A stretch of 64,000 nucleotides of DNA from Buxus sempervirens (taxonomy: Eukaryota > Streptophyta > Magnoliopsida > Buxales > Buxaceae). Each line of letters opens with the position of its first letter. Within the stretch, counting starts at the first letter, position 1. The stretch is taken from contig OX387193.1 of the NCBI GenBank assembly GCA_947561395.2, positions 13,764,001-13,828,000 on the forward strand, written 5' to 3'. Under the pieces are notes generated by a model, which was not told where the DNA came from, searched no databases, and saw nothing but the letters and a program-made list of their open reading frames with translations. Below are positions 59,611-64,000 of this stretch, one piece after another. Position numbers and translations under genes: made by a program.

Positions 59611-60780
59611 ATCAATAAACTATTTACAGCGCTAGGATTTTGGCAAGATTTTTTATTAGTTATAAAGTATCATGGGATAAAGGATAAAAGACTCCCTTAT
59701 CCGATCAATAATTATCTGTTTCAATTACTCTTTATCTTATTATGAGATTATCTATTGCTTATTCCTTTTAAAAAAAAACTAGAACCGCCCAAAATGAACT
59801 ACTTTATACGTGATTAGAATTTAAAATAAAACAGAAGTAGACTGATTAGATAGAATTTAGCGGTCACTCTCATTCGAAGGGTTTTTGGAGTAGTGGTGTC
59901 AAAGATGGAAAAATTGATTGTGAGGGTTGCTCTTTCATGTCCACTAGGACTCTGGAAACAATAGACTTCTAAGATGGATAAGTCTCCTTAGTCCTTATCA
60001 CGCCCAAAAAATAAAAAACGAGGATGGGTCACCTCCTTCTATAAAAGGATGTAGGATGTAGCAATGCTAGTATTTAGTTGCCTTTCAGTCTTTTTTGGAC
60101 TTTTGGAAGAATATTTAGAGGGATTCGAAGGCACGTAAGAATGGTATGGTTTTTTTTTATCTCTCTTTGTTATGACTTAATTTATTTTTGTTGTTTTACT
60201 TATACTGATTTATTGCTTTATATTAACATCACAATTTGTACTTTGACACTATTTAATGATATTTATATAGTTTAGTAGCCGATCGTGTCCATACTGGCCC
60301 AGGTTTAAAACCTTGATACGAACTAAGATTATTATGAAACACAAACAAACAAAAAATAAATAAATAAAATTACGGAACCCTTTTTTGCCTAGCACCAAAA
60401 TTTCTCTTTGAATAAATTTTAGAGAGAACAAGAAAAGCGTTGTTTGGAGTGTCATGGTCTTCTAGTATTTCTTACCTTGCTAATCCTCTTCTTTCTATAA
60501 AAACATCCTAAACCCTAACCCCTTTTTTGGCAATACCAAACCCTAAAGAGAGGATATTATTAAATACAACAAACCTCAAGATGATAAACTGATATTTTAA
60601 AAATCTCAAGTGAAAAAGTGGGATTGTGTAAAACCTCAAGGGGTAAACTGTCTATATCCAAAAAATTTCCTAAGTTTTACTCGCCCTCAAATCGGCTGGA
60701 GCCTATTCCTGGAAGATTAGTTGGAGAATCCACCAATTTTCGCCATGTGTCTAACTCATTCATCACATCAACTTATCATG
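59611..60780. other. intergenic, no gene seen
   Basis: No gene is recognised. A short piece at 60280-60316 (GTCCATACTGG...AAAACCTTGAT) resembles one end of the hAT MITE at 7669. Confidence 0.4.
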
Positions 60781-60785
60781 AAGTA

Positions 60786-60985
60786 CAATATTGTACACAT
60801 GGGTTATACCCAATGATGAATTGGGTTGGATCCCATGATAAGTTGGGTTGTGCCCCATGCTAGGTTGTGTGTTGCACAATGACAACTTGAGTTGTATCCT
60901 AAGATGAACTAGCACCCATGATGAGTTGGGCTATATCCCTTGATAAGTCAGGTTATATCCAGTGGCAAAGAGTTGGATTATTTCC
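60786..60985. repeat. degenerate tandem repeat, about 30-bp unit
   Basis: Variants of GTTGGGTTGTATCCCATGAT recur about seven times (TTATACCCAATGATGAATTGG, TTGGATCCCATGATAAG, TTGTGCCCCATGCTAGG, and so on). Copies are diverged but the spacing stays near 30 bp. Confidence 0.7.
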
Positions 60986-61133
60986 AATGGCGTGATGAAT
61001 GAGGGGGCCATGTGACGAAGATCGGTGGATGCTCCAACCGATCTTTCGGCGTCAAGCTACAGCAGATATGATGCCGTTTTACTTGACCCCTCTGTTAGCC
61101 TTTTAATTTTCCATGGTAGTGCCTGCTAGGGGG

Positions 61134-61590
61134 TGCAACTCTATTCGATTAAAACCAAACCCAAACCGACCCTAACCGACTTCGGTTCAGTTTTTATAGT
61201 GGTTTGGTTCGGTTTTGGTCCAAAAATCCTTAAAATGAAATAATTTGGCTCGGTTTTGGGTTGGATGTTCGGTTAAACTGAACTGAATTCATATATATTA
61301 TAATATATAATCTATTATACATATAATACAATATATGTGAAACTTTGAAAATTTACCTTTAACTTTAAGGCTATTACGAAAAATACCCTCGTTTGAGCAT
61401 AAGCATGAAATGATCTAACCTAAACTAAACCGAACCGAATTGATCTCATGTAATTCGGTTTAGTTCGGTTTGGGTTTTTCTATTTATTTTTGGTTTTTGT
61501 GATTTCGGTTTTCAATTCGATTTGGTTTTGACTACATATATTTTTGGTTTGGTCTTGAGTTGACCTCAACCTGAACCCACCCCTGCTACC
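61134..61590. repeat. CCGAACC/GGTTCGG-rich MITE remnant
   Basis: The start GGGGGTGCAACTC and the end GAACCCACCCC are loosely inverted. Dense AACCGAACC and CGGTTTGG motifs fill both halves around an AT-rich centre. No target duplication was found. Confidence 0.45.
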
Positions 61591-62331
61591 TCCGTCCCTA
61601 GTTTACTACAGTAGCGAGGTACTAAATCATTCCAACGTCCCAAATGGAAAGATACCTGTTGTTTTAGGTTTTTTAATTGTTTATTATTTACAAGGTGGTG
61701 TTTGGTGGGTATTATAGAATCTAGATTCTAATTATAATCATAGATTCTAAAACCCATTTTATATTGCTTTGATTTTAGAATCCAAAATCCTATTTGGATA
61801 AGTTGGATTATGAACTCGGATTTTTAAACTAGAATTTGGAATCTTGTTTGGTTGGCACCGATTATTGAGATTAAATTTGGAGTTTTTGTATTAAAAATTA
61901 CATAAAAATAATAAAATGTATATAGAAAAATTAAAGCCTTATTTATATATTATTACATAATATGTATATTTTTATATAATATAAAATTTTATATATAATA
62001 TTATTATATATAATATAATAGTAATATTATTTATATTATGTGTAATACAATAACACTATTATTATTTTAATAATATATAATATTATATAATATATGTAAT
62101 AATTATAATAGTATTATAATTTTTAATATAATATTATAATATATTACAATATAGTATATATTATAAGATAAAATATATTATATTTTTTATTATAATATAT
62201 AATTTTATAATAATATAATTCATGTTTATTATAACATAAATTTATGTTTATTATACATAATATTATAATAGTATTATAATAAATTTATTGTAATTTTAAA
62301 TTTAATAAATATAATATATTAATGTATTAAA

Positions 62332-62368
<37 letters not shown>

Positions 62369-62686
62369 ATTAAATTTATTACAATATATTATAATATATT
62401 AAATTTATTATGATATTATAATGAATTTTTTATAATAAAATTTAAATTAAAATAGTAATAAATTATAATATAAATTATATTTCAATTTTATAATATGATA
62501 TATATAATTATATAATAATATTTATATTACATGTAATATAATATAATATTGTATTATGAATTATATATCATATAACAAAATATATTATATTATTATACTT
62601 GTAATCCTTTTATTTATATAATATGTTATACATAATCTCTAGAATCACAGATTTTGAGAATAAGCACCAATGTCCATAATCCCTAT

Positions 62687-63413
62687 TAAGGGGTGCTTGT
62701 CGGGCCGGCCCACCAGGCACAAAACAGCTAGCCGTTTGGCTAGCTATTTTTTACCCCCCAACAGCTATATCTGGGGGGTATACTTGTAATTAACTGTAAA
62801 TAACAATTTCTACCCTTCCAACAGCCAAGTAACAATCATATTTGAAAGTAGAGGTGATAAAAAACCACTTTTTGTTTTCTATAAATAAGCCTAACCCTTC
62901 CCACTCAAAACCACACCTCTTCTCATCTCTTCTCTTATCTTCCCTAGGCCGACTATTGGCAAATCTTTTAATAAGACTCTAAGAAAGTTATAATTTTTTT
63001 TTGGTTTCCTTTATTTTCTTCGTAGAGTAATGTTTAGTGATTTTGCTAATGGGCGGTAGAGTCATAGTGCTCCTTGAGCTCGACCGTTAGCAAATCACTG
63101 AACAAGCTTCTTTACGTCTACATAGGAGTTGCAAAAGTATTACTTGCCTCGATTACTACTTAGATAGCCAAGTAGTAATCGATGCAAGTAATACTTTTAC
63201 AACTCCCCATCTCGGCACGGTTCAAGAGGTAAGTAACTTTTTTTTATTATTTTCTCTATTTTTTTTTTTTTTTTTGTAGAAAACTACCCCAGGCTCGGCG
63301 CGGCCCAGCCCTATCCGTGCCACGGGCTGGGCTGCGCCTGGGTTCTCCTTGATGGACCGGGCACGGGCTAATTGTGCCCGTGCCGTGCTGGACCGGCCTG
63401 TTCAGCAACCCTA
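62687..63413 (+). mobile_element. hAT-type element with four hairpins and a promoter-like leader (727 bp)
   Basis: A perfect 8-bp duplication atccctat (62679-62686 and 63414-63421). The ends TAAGGGGTGCTTG and TAGGGTTGCTGAA (right complemented) are followed by GGGCC/AGGCC-rich subtermini. Inside are foldbacks at 62726-62745, 62752-62780, 63029-63106 and 63125-63206. CTATAAATA lies at about 62880, followed by a CT-rich leader. A donor-like GAG|GTAAGT sits at about 63228. No transposase frame is present. It looks like an internally deleted hAT that kept its promoter and leader. Confidence 0.8.
63125..63206 (+). ncRNA. candidate hairpin RNA (37-bp arms)
   Basis: Arms 63125-63161 and 63170-63206 pair with two mismatches around an 8-nt loop. 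A TATA-like box lies about 245 bp upstream on the + strand. If transcribed it would form a miRNA- or siRNA-like foldback. Expression is not shown. Confidence 0.4.
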
Positions 63414-63502
63414 ATCCCTATAATCACCAAAAAAGTACATTCTGATTGTGGGCTTAATCATACAAGAATTCGGCTTTATAATCCCAACCAAACACACCTT
63501 TA

Positions 63503-63681
63503 ATGTCCGACCAAACAACCCGTAAGATCGTCGACGGACACATATGTTCTGCCCCCGACAAAGCAAGCACCACACCAGTAGACACCAACACCAATGATGG
63601 AGAAGTTTTGGTTTTCAGTCATCACATGGAGATGGCGAACAAAACAAGAAGAAGAGCCCTAGAATCTTTTTCCGCAATAGG
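63503..63681 (+). other. first exon of a second SUVH5/6-like gene (runs off window)
   Basis: The segment up to GCAATAGG|GTAAGC closely matches, in inverted orientation, the first exon and donor of the truncated SUVH copy (58322-58430). Both contain ATGGAGATGG(C/A)GAACAAAAC and GCCCTAGAATCTTT, and similarity continues into the intron (TTTTCTTTCCAATC). The open frame from 63503 (MSDQTTRKIV) may be leader rather than coding. The coding exon would lie beyond 64000. Confidence 0.5.
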
Positions 63682-64000
63682 GTAAGCATCTTTCCCTTCT
63701 AGTTTTCTTTCCAATCGTCTACTCAAAACCTGATCTCTAACGATCTTCTTGATGTATATTCATCTGAGGGCCATTTTTTCCCCTTCGTGATAATGTAGGA
63801 TCCCCTTTGAATCGAACTGATCGATCTTTGATGCAATCGCGGTATTAATCGTTTGTATGTATTATCGTTTGATTCATCTGTTGGCCTGTTTTCTTGTTTT
63901 ATGATGAGGATTGGATCATGAAACTTCTTTATCGTTATTTGGGGCTCTTCTTCAGTTACAAAATTAGTATTCTGTAAAGATAGTGTTCTGATTGATTTGT

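Larger units (their letters stand above)
61692..63500. mobile_element. old TIR element containing an AT-rich core and a nested hAT
   Basis: The ends AAGGTGGTGTTTGGTGGG and AAGGTGTGTTTGGTTGGG (right complemented) are followed on both sides by ATTATA. The target duplication is not clear. The inner part, about 61860-62640, is nearly pure A/T, including a 20-bp-plus AT dinucleotide run at 62337-62362. The element ends 2 bp before the SUVH-like exon region begins at 63503. Confidence 0.5.

Overview
This is a TE-rich stretch of a flowering-plant nuclear genome, almost certainly a eudicot. The evidence is the AT-rich intergenic DNA, long GT-AG introns, plant-specific gene families (GATA26/27-type zinc finger, U-type cyclin, P-class PPR, SUVH5/6) and many plant transposon families. 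The species cannot be named from the sequence alone. No bacterial genes, CRISPR arrays, tRNAs or rRNAs were seen.

Three apparently intact protein genes lie on the + strand. A GATA26/27-like transcription factor with a C-terminal DEUBAD/ASXH-like domain spans 19029-25929 (8 coding exons, 543 aa). An organelle-targeted P-class PPR protein, orthologous to Arabidopsis At1g02150, spans 33765-40821 (2 exons, 539 aa). A small P/U-type cyclin spans 53142-55462 (2 exons, 214 aa). They share no obvious pathway and look like ordinary neighbours.

Decayed genes are prominent. A small coiled-coil protein gene (4793-9078) is broken by a hAT MITE in exon 2, a frameshift and two stops. A minus-strand gene of unknown family (29160-28133) has several frameshifts. 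A SUVH5/6-like histone methyltransferase copy (minus, 58.5-56.5 kb) keeps its N-terminal half but has lost the SRA and SET region. Its first exon and donor site are matched by an exon at 63503-63681 on the opposite strand, so a second, head-to-head SUVH-like copy probably begins at the right edge.

Most of the rest is transposon-derived. With matching target-site duplications there are: a non-autonomous gag-protease LTR retrotransposon inside the PPR intron (35726-38350, TSD AAACT); a Pack-type PIF/Harbinger-like element carrying fragments of at least three host genes (31572-33487, TSD TTA); hAT elements at 7669-8178, 42025-45540, 51409-51959, 58684-59212 and 62687-63413, each with a perfect 8-bp TSD; a 359-bp Mutator-like MITE with a 9-bp TSD (47362-47720); and a SINE-like insert with a 15-bp TSD (11853-12008). 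The hAT element at 42-45.5 kb appears to contain a 3.2-kb solo LTR. That LTR carries the most unusual structure in the window: eight 27-bp palindromic units (9-bp arms, invariant 9-nt loop) on a strict 39-bp period. The hAT element at 62.7-63.4 kb holds four successive foldbacks, including one with 37-bp arms downstream of a TATA-like box.

The long gaps (9.1-18.2, 26.3-28.1, 48.9-50.1 and 59.6-60.8 kb) show no convincing genes.
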